From Pseudomonas mosselii (lineage in GTDB: Bacteria > Pseudomonadota > Gammaproteobacteria > Pseudomonadales > Pseudomonadaceae): 64,000 nt of DNA. Of the stretch, positions 16,217 to 24,327 are shown one piece after another (within the stretch, counting starts at the first letter, position 1; each line of letters opens with the position of its first letter). The translations under genes and the position numbers were made by a program. The stretch is taken from contig NZ_QJRP01000012.1 in assembly GCF_003205295.1 (NCBI RefSeq), forward strand, positions 1 to 64,000, given 5' to 3'. The notes below the pieces were generated by a model. The model made no database searches and was not told the origin of the DNA. It saw nothing but the letters and a program-made list of their open reading frames with translations.

Positions 16217-17004
16217 TGATCGCTCCATGCCTGCTTGCCCCGGCGCATCGCGCCCAGGACCTCTGCGTCGGAAAATGCCAGCCCTTGTTCGGCGCCCAAT
16301 CGCACCGTTTCGGCGACGAACTCCCGAGCGTCTTCCAGTGCCTGTAGACGCGCGGCCAATGCCGGCGCCTCGGCCACTTGCTGACGGAACCGTTCGAATG
16401 CCTGCCCCGCCCGGCCCGGATGCAACGTTGGCGTGCGCGCCAGACCGGCCTCGATCACTGCCAGCAACCAAGGGTCGGCCGCGCAGTCGAGCACCAGGTG
16501 GATGCGTTCGCCGGGCCCGGGGTTGTTGACTCGGTGAGGTCGCGACAGGTCGATGAACCAGCATTCGCCCGGGCGCATCGGCACTTGCAGGCCGTCCACC
16601 AGAAATTCAACGCCGGGCGGGCTGAGCAACGGAATGTGCAGGCGCAAGCAGCCACCGGGGCGGCCCAGGTCGGGATCGCGGTGCTCATGGATCCTGGCCC
16701 CCTCCCCCAGGCGCAGCAGGCGGGCGGCGCGCAGCGAGGGCTGGAACGGCGCCAGCACCGCTTGCCAGGCTGCTTCGCCCTGCCACCAGCTCAGGTCTTT
16801 TGGAGCACCCAGGCCTGGGGCCAGTGGCAGGGGAGCGTCCTCGGCGGTGACCAAGGCCACACCGCTCCAGTCCCCCTCGTGATAACCGCTGTTGAAATGC
16901 GCCTGCCAGGCCTCGGCCCGTATCCGAGCCAGAGCCTGCAGCAATGCTGGCAAGTCCGCGGCCAGAGCCAGTCGGGAACAACGCGGCAATGTGACCTCGG
17001 CCAT
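16204..17004 (-). CDS. Aspartyl/asparaginyl beta-hydroxylase-like 2-oxoglutarate dioxygenase
   Basis: 266 residues. A double-stranded beta-helix with the iron ligands HRD (His108, Asp110) and His157 in SRPHRVNN, and Arg167 (RIHLVLDC) placed to bind 2-oxoglutarate, as in the Asp/Asn beta-hydroxylase family. The N-terminal part contains HFNSGYHEGDWSG, also typical of that family. It should hydroxylate Asp/Asn side chains of a protein or peptide in the cytoplasm. It starts 25 bp after the M50 gene and overlaps the sulfotransferase gene by 13 bp. The giant surface protein is very rich in Asn and Asp and is the obvious candidate target, though this is inference. Confidence 0.8.
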   Translation of the reverse strand: MAEVTLPRCSRLALAADLPALLQALARIRAEAWQAHFNSGYHEGDWSGVALVTAEDAPLPLAPGLGAPKDLSWWQGEAAWQAVLAPFQPSLRAARLLRLGEGARIHEHRDPDLGRPGGCLRLHIPLLSPPGVEFLVDGLQVPMRPGECWFIDLSRPHRVNNPGPGERIHLVLDCAADPWLLAVIEAGLARTPTLHPGRAGQAFERFRQQVAEAPALAARLQALEDAREFVAETVRLGAEQGLAFSDAEVLGAMRRGKQAWSDQWRV

Positions 17005-17029
17005 TAAGGCTCCTCGCAGTGAATGTTTC

Positions 17030-19126
17030 CTAGAAACCGCTCTCGCGCACGCCCAATGCCGCCAGCCGACGCCACGCGGTGCCCAGCAGCGACTCCCGGG
17101 CCCCGTCGAGCACCACCACCCCGCGCAACGGCTGGCTCACATCGGACACCTCGGCCAGCGGGCTCAGGCGCACGCCGTAGTGGGCCTGGACCGGCTCCGC
17201 GCGCTGCTGGGCATCGCGACGCACGGCCACCGGACCATGGCGATCGGACGCCAGCGCCTCGAGTTCCAGCACCGCCACCCCGGTGGCATCGACCTGCTCG
17301 ACCCGCACCGGCAACGCCGGCCGCGCAGGGTCATCGGCGATGAAGCGACCTTCGCTGCCGGACTGCACCCGCCACAGGTCGGCCTCGGCCAGGTAGCCGC
17401 GCAGGCGCAGTCCGGGTTCGACGACACGCCCCAGGGTCTGGGCCGGGCTGACCCATTGCCCAGGGGCCAGGTCGGTCGGCAGATCACGCAGTACCCCCGC
17501 ACGCGGCGCACGCAGCTGCAGGCGCCCACGCTGGGCCGCCAGCCCCCGGTACTCGGCCACGGCCTCGGCCAGCTGCTGCTCGAGCACGCCGGCATCGCCC
17601 GCCGTCTCGCTACGGCCGGCCTGACGCCGCAAGAGCAGCTGCAGGATATCGATCTCACGGCGCACGATGGACTGGCGCGATGCCAGGTCGGGCGACTCCA
17701 GTTCCAGCAGCAGCTCACCTTGGGCGACTATCTGCCCTTCTTGCACCGGCAGGCGTTTCACCCGTGCCGCCACGGGCGCGTGCAAGGCACTGACCCGGGA
17801 CGCCTCGAGCATCGCCGGCACATCCACCGCACCGCGCCAGGGCACCACCAGCACGGCCAGCAGCAGCGCCAGCCCACCCGCGACCCGCAACGCCTTGCCC
17901 GGCGCCGCCTGGCCACGCCGTCGCCACCATTGCTGCAATTCTTTCCACACCGGCAGGCCAATGAACCACACCAGCTCCACCAGCATCAGGAAGATGCCCA
18001 ACACCTTGAAGAACAGGTGATACACCGCCAGGGCGATACCGAAGAACAACACCGCACGCCATAACCACGCGCCATACCCCCAGACCAGCAACCGCCGACG
18101 CATCACCGGCGGCCAGGGCTCGGGAGCCGGCTCGCCATAGCCGAACAGCGCCTCGCGCAGTCGCCAGCGACACAGGGCGAAAGCGCGGTTCTGCAGGTTC
18201 TCGACACCCCACAGGTCGCTGACCAGGAAATAGCCGTCAAAACGCATGAACGGATTGAGGTTGACCAGCAAGGTGGTGATCCAGGTGGCGCTGGCCAGCA
18301 TGAACGCCGCCGTGCGCGCCGGGCCGTCGGGCAGCAGCGACCAGGCCAGCAGTGCCAACACCGCCAGCAGCAACTCGGCGAATACCCCACCGGCATCGAT
18401 CAGCAGCCGCGAGCGACGGTCGCTGACCCGCCAGGCATCGCTGACGTCGGTATAGAACATCGGCAACAGCACCATGAACGCCAGCCCCATGCTCTGCACC
18501 CGGCAACCGGCGCGCTTGGCCATGAAGGCATGACCGAACTCGTGGCAAAGCTTGGCGAACCCCAGCGCCACGCCGAAGGCGAGGATGCCGCCCAAGCTGA
18601 ACAGGTGCGGGAAGGTGGCAATGAAGCGTGACCAGTCGCGCACCACCAGGAACACCCCCAGCGCCAGTACCAGCGGCAGGGCCACGCGCAACATCCAGCC
18701 GCCATGCCGTTCGAGTACCGGCCAGGCACGATTGAGGAAGGCGTCCGGGCGCCACAAAGGAATCCGGAAGAACAGGTACTGGTGCAGCACGCGCGTCCAC
18801 AGGCTCTGCCGGGTGGCGGCGGCCTTGGTCGCATAGTTGTCGCGCTGGCGGGCGTCCTCGGCGCTGATCAGGTCGTGCTGGCCGAGGAACAGCAACAGTT
18901 CTTCCAGCGCCTGCTGGTCGATGGCCAGGCCGGGCTCGGCATTGGCGGCCGCCAGCACATGCTGCGGGTCGCCCAGGCGCCAATGCTGTAGCAAGCGCAC
19001 GGCAATGGCGCCGAGCTTGAAGTAACGACCGCGCAATGGGTCGGCGAGGGTCCACTGGGGCGCGCCATCGTGCCCGGGCGCCGCCGCGGACAGTTGCAGG
19101 TCGGCCCGCAGCGGCGGCAGGTTCAT
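17030..19126 (-). CDS. Membrane M50 (site-2-protease type) protein with C-terminal HlyD-like domain
   Basis: 698 residues. Order: a PqqD-like or winged-helix N-terminal part (about 25-90); membrane helices from about 145; zinc motif HEFGH (195-199) followed by the second S2P motif NPFMRFDG (291-298); more helices to about 430; then a periplasmic biotinyl/lipoyl-like and coiled-coil HlyD region (about 440-640). Active-site residues are intact. It combines an intramembrane protease with a membrane-fusion protein, and there is no ABC transporter nearby. It overlaps the GAF-HlyD gene by 4 bp. Likely role: an inner-membrane component that processes or hands over an exported substrate. Confidence 0.85.
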   Translation of the reverse strand: MNLPPLRADLQLSAAAPGHDGAPQWTLADPLRGRYFKLGAIAVRLLQHWRLGDPQHVLAAANAEPGLAIDQQALEELLLFLGQHDLISAEDARQRDNYATKAAATRQSLWTRVLHQYLFFRIPLWRPDAFLNRAWPVLERHGGWMLRVALPLVLALGVFLVVRDWSRFIATFPHLFSLGGILAFGVALGFAKLCHEFGHAFMAKRAGCRVQSMGLAFMVLLPMFYTDVSDAWRVSDRRSRLLIDAGGVFAELLLAVLALLAWSLLPDGPARTAAFMLASATWITTLLVNLNPFMRFDGYFLVSDLWGVENLQNRAFALCRWRLREALFGYGEPAPEPWPPVMRRRLLVWGYGAWLWRAVLFFGIALAVYHLFFKVLGIFLMLVELVWFIGLPVWKELQQWWRRRGQAAPGKALRVAGGLALLLAVLVVPWRGAVDVPAMLEASRVSALHAPVAARVKRLPVQEGQIVAQGELLLELESPDLASRQSIVRREIDILQLLLRRQAGRSETAGDAGVLEQQLAEAVAEYRGLAAQRGRLQLRAPRAGVLRDLPTDLAPGQWVSPAQTLGRVVEPGLRLRGYLAEADLWRVQSGSEGRFIADDPARPALPVRVEQVDATGVAVLELEALASDRHGPVAVRRDAQQRAEPVQAHYGVRLSPLAEVSDVSQPLRGVVVLDGARESLLGTAWRRLAALGVRESGF

Positions 19127-20442
19127 AGCCCAAGCCCCTGACGCAACGCCGCCAGTGGTCGACGCAGCAGGTAGTAGACCAGCGGCGCGCGCTCGCCATA
19201 CAGCTTGGCGGTCCCGCGCAGGCCGATCCGCGGGGGCACCTCCTCGAAACCGGCGTCAAGCCGGTAGGCGAGCTGCCCGACGGCAGTGGCCTGGGCCTCG
19301 TAGGCGGCCCGTTCCAGGCGAGCGCCATGGCGATGCAGCGGATCGCTGTCGAGAAACAGCGCCACCTCGGCGCCAGGCTGCAAGGTGATGGCATCGCCCA
19401 CCGGCAGTTCCAGGCGCAGCTCGGCCTGCTGTGGATCGGCCAGCTGCATCAGGCGCTCGCCGGTCTGCACCGGTTTGCCGGTCCAGCGCTCGGCATCGGC
19501 GAACACCGCTATCCCCGCACGCTCGGCGCGGATCTCGCTACGGCCGAGGAGCTGGCGGGCGTAATCCAGCTCGGCGCGCTTCTGCTCCACACGGGCGGCC
19601 AGCAGATCGAGGCGTGCATTGGACTCGGCGTCGCTGAAGGCGCGCTGGGTGCTGGCCTTGAGCTCGGCCTCGGCCACGCCGAGGGCACGCTCAGCGACAT
19701 CGGCCTGGGCCTTGAGCGTGGTGGCGTCGAAGCGCACCAGCACGTCGCCGACGGCGACCGTCTGGTTGGGCTTGACCAGAAACTCGGCGATCACCCCGTC
19801 CAGGGGCGCGGCGACCACCCTTCCCGCCCGTGGCACGACCTCCGCCGGTGCCAGCACCGACTGGCGCACCGGCACCAGCAATACCAGCAACAGTACTCCG
19901 GCCACCGCCAGCAGACGCCGCCGTGGCCACCGTAGGCGCCAGGGGCGGGCAGGTTGCAAAGCCAGCCAGGCATGGGCGTAGGTTTCCCCCAACTGATCGA
20001 GCAAAGTCTGCTCGGCGGGGGCGAACGCTTGATCGCGGGCCAGCCAAAGCCCACCGAACACATCCCCCTTTCGATCGAGCAGCGGCAACCAATAGGCATG
20101 GGCGGCCGACAACGATTGCCAGTCGGCCAGGGCCTGGGCATCCAGCCTGGCCGGGTCCACCGCGGCGGCCTGCCCGGCCAATCCGGCCACCTGCAAGATG
20201 CGGGCGGCGTGCTCGACGAACGCCACGAACGGCGCATGGGGCTCTACCACGCTGATGCCGGTCAGCGCACGGACCTTGCCGGCGATCAGCAGCGCGGCAT
20301 GGCGAAAGCCAAACAGCGCCTGGCCATCGTTGACCATGCCGTAGGCCAGCTGCTCGGTGCTGGCGGCTTGACGCGCCTGGCGCTGCAAGCCGAGAAAGTG
20401 GGCGAAGGCATGCTCGGCCACGCCTGCTGCAGCGGCGGTCAT
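19123..20442 (-). CDS. HlyD-like adaptor with cytoplasmic GAF-like domain
   Basis: 439 residues. Residues 1-165 are soluble and look GAF-like (YWLPLLDRKGDVFGGLWLARDQ, with alternating helices and strands); one transmembrane helix spans about 176-191 after a basic WRLRWPRRR; the rest is periplasmic with a lipoyl half-motif (VVAAPLDGVIAEFLVKPNQTV), a helical hairpin (about 250-320) and the second lipoyl half (RAERAGIAVF). It overlaps both neighbours by 4 bp, so the three adaptors are made together. The GAF-like part could sense a small ligand or dock a cytoplasmic partner. Confidence 0.8.
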   Translation of the reverse strand: MTAAAAGVAEHAFAHFLGLQRQARQAASTEQLAYGMVNDGQALFGFRHAALLIAGKVRALTGISVVEPHAPFVAFVEHAARILQVAGLAGQAAAVDPARLDAQALADWQSLSAAHAYWLPLLDRKGDVFGGLWLARDQAFAPAEQTLLDQLGETYAHAWLALQPARPWRLRWPRRRLLAVAGVLLLVLLVPVRQSVLAPAEVVPRAGRVVAAPLDGVIAEFLVKPNQTVAVGDVLVRFDATTLKAQADVAERALGVAEAELKASTQRAFSDAESNARLDLLAARVEQKRAELDYARQLLGRSEIRAERAGIAVFADAERWTGKPVQTGERLMQLADPQQAELRLELPVGDAITLQPGAEVALFLDSDPLHRHGARLERAAYEAQATAVGQLAYRLDAGFEEVPPRIGLRGTAKLYGERAPLVYYLLRRPLAALRQGLGL

Positions 20443-21224
20443 GGCTGTTGCGCGAAGTGGGCGGTACCGCTCATGCCGGCCAGTAGCCCCTGGTTGTCGC
20501 GGGGCAACTCACCGATCAGCAGCAGGGTCTGGCTGCCTTCGTCGATCCGCGCGCCGACACGCTTGACCTGCGCCTGCAGCGGCCTGCCGGTTTCATCCGG
20601 AACGAACTCGAACGGCTGGCCAGGCTTGAGCCGCCCCAGCCAACGCGAGGGCACCAGCAGGTGGATTTCCAGGGAGCGGTTGTCCACCACCTCGATCAAC
20701 GGCGCACCGCTGGGCACGCTTTCATGGGGCTGGGCCCGGCGCTGTACCACCCGCCCGTCGAACGGCGCGGTGACCACGCAGCGCCTGATCTGCACCTGAT
20801 ACACCTGGGCTTCGGCCTGGGCCTGGGCTTGCTTGGCCTCGGCCAGCGACACCTCGAACTGGCCGACCGACTTCAACGCGGCCAACTGGCGGTTGTGCCT
20901 GAGTTCTTCACTGGCGGCGCGCACGGCGGCCTGGGCAGCATTGAGCTGGGCCTGGTAGGCGCTGCAATCGAAGCGCGCCAGGGTGCTGCCCTGCTTGAAG
21001 TCCTGGCCATCGGCATAGGGCATTTCGACGATGCGCCCGGCCAGCTCGCTGGACAGCACGGCCTGGTCACGGGCACGCAGCACACCGCGGGGGTCCTGCC
21101 CGGCGCTGGTGGCTGCGGGGAGATCGAGCAAGGGGTCGGCAGGTGCCTCGCCGGCCTGTGCCAGCGGCAGATGCAACAGACCCAGGGTCAAAGCCAGACG
21201 GAAACCGCGAAGCATGTTGCGCAC
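20439..21224 (-). CDS. Periplasmic HlyD-like adaptor subunit
   Basis: 261 residues. A signal peptide (cleavage near AQA at 24) leads to a soluble periplasmic-adaptor fold: a first lipoyl half (LAGRIVEMPYADGQDFKQGS), a coiled coil (about 90-145, rich in Ala/Gln/Glu) and a second lipoyl half (VTAPFDGRVVQRRAQPHESV). It is the first gene of the minus-strand cluster; GGGAG lies 9 nt before the ATG, and a REP pair lies further upstream. It probably bridges the inner-membrane M50/HlyD protein and the TolC-like lipoprotein. Confidence 0.82.
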   Translation of the reverse strand: MRNMLRGFRLALTLGLLHLPLAQAGEAPADPLLDLPAATSAGQDPRGVLRARDQAVLSSELAGRIVEMPYADGQDFKQGSTLARFDCSAYQAQLNAAQAAVRAASEELRHNRQLAALKSVGQFEVSLAEAKQAQAQAEAQVYQVQIRRCVVTAPFDGRVVQRRAQPHESVPSGAPLIEVVDNRSLEIHLLVPSRWLGRLKPGQPFEFVPDETGRPLQAQVKRVGARIDEGSQTLLLIGELPRDNQGLLAGMSGTAHFAQQP

Positions 21225-21339
21225 TCCCTTGCGAGCTATTGGCGGGAGTGTAAGACAAAAAATGATGGCACGGATATATCACAGGGATGAAGAACCAGGG
21301 CGGTCGGCTCAGATCATTCGAATATGCGCCGCCTCCCTC

Positions 21340-21456
21340 TGTGGGAGCGGCCTTGTGTCGCGAAAGGCTGCGTAGCGGCCCCAGGGATCTCCGTTTTGAC
21401 GCTAAGAACGCTGGGGCCGCTATGCGGCCCTTTCGCGACACAAGGCCGCTCCCACA
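21340..21456. repeat. REP-like inverted pair, family B
   Basis: The arms begin TGTGGGAGCGGCCTTGTGTC and end with the inverse, with a CGCGAAAGG-type core on each side. The same arrangement occurs at 33956-34072, 47178-47293 and 61107-61223. It fills most of the 284-bp region between the first gene of the secretion cluster and the end of gabP; the rest holds no gene I can see. Confidence 0.85.
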
Positions 21457-21508
21457 GGGGCAGGCGTAAACTACCAACACTCTGCCAGACAGTTGCTCCC
21501 ACAGGGGC

Positions 21509-22903
21509 TCATCCCGGCGACTGCGCCCCCACCTCTCGGCGCGCCTGGCCCCGGGTAGTGACGATCCCCAGGAACGAGATCACGATCGCCAGGCTCAAGG
21601 TGGCGGTCACCTCGGCGCGGTGCTCCTCGGTGAACATCATCACGGCCAGGGCACCGCTGATGAACAGGATCACGGCCCAGGTCAGCCAGGGGAACAGCCA
21701 CATGCGGAACTTGAGGTTGGCGTTCTCGCGCTCCAGCCGCCCACGCATGCGCAGTTGCGAAATGGCGATCACCAGGTACACCAGCAGCGCGATGGCGCCG
21801 GAGCTGGCGAGCAGGAACTCGAACACGCCCTTGGGTGCGAAGTAATTGAGGATGGCGATGGCCGCGCCGATCAGGGTGCTGCCGAACACCGCGGCGCGGG
21901 GTACACCCACCTTGGAAGTGTTCTTCAGCAAGGCCGGGGCATCGCCACGCCTGGCCAGCGAGTACATCATTCGCGAAGCGATGTAGATCGACGAGTTCAT
22001 GCAGCTGGTCACCGCGATCAACACCACGAAATCGACCATCAGCGCAGCATTGGGGATGTTCATGATCTCCAGCGCACGCTGGTACGAACCCACCACCGCC
22101 AGTTGCGGGTCATTCCACGGCACCACCGAGATGATCACGAAGATCGACAATATATAGAAGGTGCTGATGCGCCAGATCACCGAACGGGTGGCCTTGGCAA
22201 TATTGCGCGCAGGGTCGCTGGACTCGGAGGCGGCAATAGTCACCGCCTCGGTGCCGATGAAGCTGAACATCACGGTGATGAAGGCGCCGACCACCGCGGA
22301 CCAGCCCTTGGGCGCGAAGCCGCCGTGCTCGTCCACCAGTGTGCTCAGCCCACTGACCTCGCGCTCCGGCAACCAGCCCGCCAGCGCGGCGAAGCCCAGG
22401 CCGATGAAGCCGAGAATGGCGGTGACCTTGAGAATGGCGAACCAGAACTCGAATTCGCCGTACTTGGCCACGCTGAACAGGTTGGTGCAGGCCAGCAGCA
22501 GCACCGAGGTCAGGGCGAAGATCCAGCTGTCCACCTGGGGGAACCAGGCGTTGAGCACATGCCCGGCGGCCAGTGCCTCGATGGGGATCACCAGCACCCA
22601 GAACCACCAGTACAGCCAGCCGATGGTGTAGCCGGCCCAGCGACCGATGGCCTGATCGGCATAAGTGGAAAACGAGCCGGTGTCGGGGTGGGCCACGGCC
22701 ATTTCGCCGAGCATGCGCATGACCAGCACCACCAGGGTGCCGGCCACGAAATAGGAGAGGATGGTGGCCGGACCGGCCGCCGCGATGGCGTGTCCGGAGC
22801 CGACGAAAAGCCCCGCGCCGATGATGCCGGCGATGGACAGCATCGTTACGTGACGTGGCTTGAAACCTTGAGCAAGGTTGCCATCAGTTCCCACGGTGTT
22901 CAT
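21509..22903 (-). CDS. gabP: GABA permease (APC superfamily)
   Basis: 464 residues with 12 hydrophobic segments. Long stretches match the Escherichia coli GabP pattern: RHVTMLSIAGIIGAGLFVGS at the N-terminus, DTGSFSTYADQAIGRWAGYT, IGWLYWWFWVLVIPIEA, NYGEFEFW-like AKYGEFEFW, and SSGAIALLVYLVIAISQLRM. It imports 4-aminobutyrate or a related amino acid with protons. It stands alone here: no gabD/gabT is adjacent. The exact substrate could differ within the AAT family. Confidence 0.85.
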   Translation of the reverse strand: MNTVGTDGNLAQGFKPRHVTMLSIAGIIGAGLFVGSGHAIAAAGPATILSYFVAGTLVVLVMRMLGEMAVAHPDTGSFSTYADQAIGRWAGYTIGWLYWWFWVLVIPIEALAAGHVLNAWFPQVDSWIFALTSVLLLACTNLFSVAKYGEFEFWFAILKVTAILGFIGLGFAALAGWLPEREVSGLSTLVDEHGGFAPKGWSAVVGAFITVMFSFIGTEAVTIAASESSDPARNIAKATRSVIWRISTFYILSIFVIISVVPWNDPQLAVVGSYQRALEIMNIPNAALMVDFVVLIAVTSCMNSSIYIASRMMYSLARRGDAPALLKNTSKVGVPRAAVFGSTLIGAAIAILNYFAPKGVFEFLLASSGAIALLVYLVIAISQLRMRGRLERENANLKFRMWLFPWLTWAVILFISGALAVMMFTEEHRAEVTATLSLAIVISFLGIVTTRGQARREVGAQSPG

Positions 22904-23164
22904 TGGTCTTGTTCTCTTTTTGCTGACACAAGGAAGGGACGGGCAAGGGCAGGCGAAACGGTCTCCTCGGCTAAGGGCGGAGTACGTTGCACACGCTCTG
23001 TTACGGCCTTCTCACGCGCCCGTGGCAACGCACCGTGGGGGTGCGGGCTTCACTTTAAGCCGGGCGCGGCACGAGCAAAATGCTCGAAAACGTCAGACAA
23101 CTGTTCGATCACGACACCGCGTGCCCATGCACGTCAGTCAAGCCCCCGGACATGCCTGTTTGCG
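22904..23164. other. Gene-free region upstream of gabP
   Basis: No coding frame is convincing. It must contain the gabP promoter on the minus strand. A small perfect hairpin (CGAGCA at 23072-23077, loop AAA, TGCTCG at 23081-23086) lies downstream of the 31-residue ORF and may end that transcript, though no T-tract follows on the minus strand. Confidence 0.4.
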
Positions 23165-23260
23165 TCAGTCGCGGTCGCGCAGGTAGTCCCAGTAGAAGTT
23201 CACCACCGCAAACACCACGATCACCGTGACGATCATCAGACCGATCTGCAGGTTGCTCAT
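23165..23260 (-). CDS. 31-residue single-helix membrane peptide
   Basis: A short frame starting MSNLQIGLMIV and ending WDYLRDRD, with one hydrophobic helix (residues 5-21) and a charged C-terminus. Its ATG overlaps the TGA of the CorA-family gene (ATGA), and GGGAG lies just upstream, so it is translationally coupled to corA. This is too tidy for chance, and the composition is that of small membrane regulators. It may assist the CorA-family protein; no known family was recognised. Confidence 0.6.
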   Translation of the reverse strand: MSNLQIGLMIVTVIVVFAVVNFYWDYLRDRD

Positions 23261-24315
23261 GGCGTTCTCCCGTTCATGGCGTTGCACGCATCAGCTATGG
23301 CGTGGGAGCGGGCTTGCCCCGCGATTGCGATTGCAGGGGAGTCCTCTCTGCCTGGGCTGACGCTATCGCGGGGCAAGCCCGCTCCCACACGACCCCGGGC
23401 CAGGCGCTTGAGCGCCAGCACCATGAGCACGCCCAGCAGCATCATCGCCAGCACCAGCACGGCATAGGCCAGCCACCAGGGCACGCCCGCCGTCATCATG
23501 CTGAACTCGGACATGCCGCCAATGCTGGCGATCAGGTTCAGCGGCAGGAACACCACGTTGATCAGGGTGAGCTTGCGCAGGGTCTCGTTCATTGCGTTGT
23601 TGGCCAGGTTGCCGCGGGCGTCCATCAGGCCGGCGAACACCGTCGAGTAGATCTCGGCCTGCTTGTGGCACTGGTTGTTCTCGATGACCAGGTCGTCGAT
23701 CAGCGCCAGCACCTCGGGGTTGAAATGGCGCTTCTCGCCATGGGCGCGCAGGCGCGAGAGCACCGCGCCATTGCTGTGGATGGCGTTGATGTAGTGGATC
23801 AGGCTCTCGCTGAGGTTGAACATCTGCATCAGGTGGTGGTTCTCCAGCGACTGCTCGAAGCGTTGCTGCAGTTCGCGGGCGACCATCTTGATCACCTTCA
23901 GGTGCCCCAGGTAGTGATGCAGGTTGTCCAGCAGGATGGCCAGCAGCACATCCATCGGATCGTGCAGCGCATGGCGCTGCCCGAGGCCATCGAGTAAAGA
24001 GGCATCCGGGGCGATCAGCACCAGGTGGCCGTCGACCATCAGCATGCCGAACGAAGACACCTGGAAGGCGAAGCTGTCGCCACCGGTGTAGCTCTCCGGG
24101 CGCTTCCAGATCAGGAACAGCCCATCGCGATGCAACTCGATGCGAGACACCTCGTCCGGGTCGAGTGCCGAAGCCAGGGCATGGGCATCCAGGTGGAACC
24201 AGGCCTGCAACAGTTCACGCTCGGCACTGTCCGGTTCGACGAACAGCAGCACCTCGCAATCGAGCCCTTCGCGCTTGCGCAACTGGCCATGGGCCAGGCT
24301 GTAGCTTTCGATCAT
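23257..24315 (-). CDS. CorA-family divalent-cation transporter with REP-encoded tail
   Basis: 352 residues. A cytoplasmic alpha/beta N-terminal part and long stalk helix (about 140-255) are followed by two membrane helices (about 252-265 and 280-302). The signature loop reads GMS (267-269), where canonical CorA has GMN; the YGMN asparagine is part of the selectivity filter, so transport specificity may differ. Residues 310-352 (VGAGLPRDS onward) are encoded by a REP inverted pair and by sequence after it, and are unlike the short basic tail of the family. The ZntB/CorA-like branch is the best guess for function. The RimK-like gene ends 12 bp upstream on the same strand. Confidence 0.8.
   Translation of the reverse strand: MIESYSLAHGQLRKREGLDCEVLLFVEPDSAERELLQAWFHLDAHALASALDPDEVSRIELHRDGLFLIWKRPESYTGGDSFAFQVSSFGMLMVDGHLVLIAPDASLLDGLGQRHALHDPMDVLLAILLDNLHHYLGHLKVIKMVARELQQRFEQSLENHHLMQMFNLSESLIHYINAIHSNGAVLSRLRAHGEKRHFNPEVLALIDDLVIENNQCHKQAEIYSTVFAGLMDARGNLANNAMNETLRKLTLINVVFLPLNLIASIGGMSEFSMMTAGVPWWLAYAVLVLAMMLLGVLMVLALKRLARGRVGAGLPRDSVSPGREDSPAIAIAGQARSHAIADACNAMNGRTP
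23302..23388. repeat. REP-like inverted pair, family A, inside the CorA-family gene
   Basis: The arms are GTGGGAGCGGGCTTGCCCCG and its inverse, around a 38-nt centre. The same element appears at 37628-37681 and 56284-56346. Here it lies in frame within the last 43 codons of the CorA-family gene. Confidence 0.85.
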
Positions 24316-24327
24316 GCCAGCACCTCG

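Noticed and set aside
21340..21456. Insertion-sequence ends
   Set aside because: Inverted pair too short and carries no transposase; matches REP elements repeated across the window.
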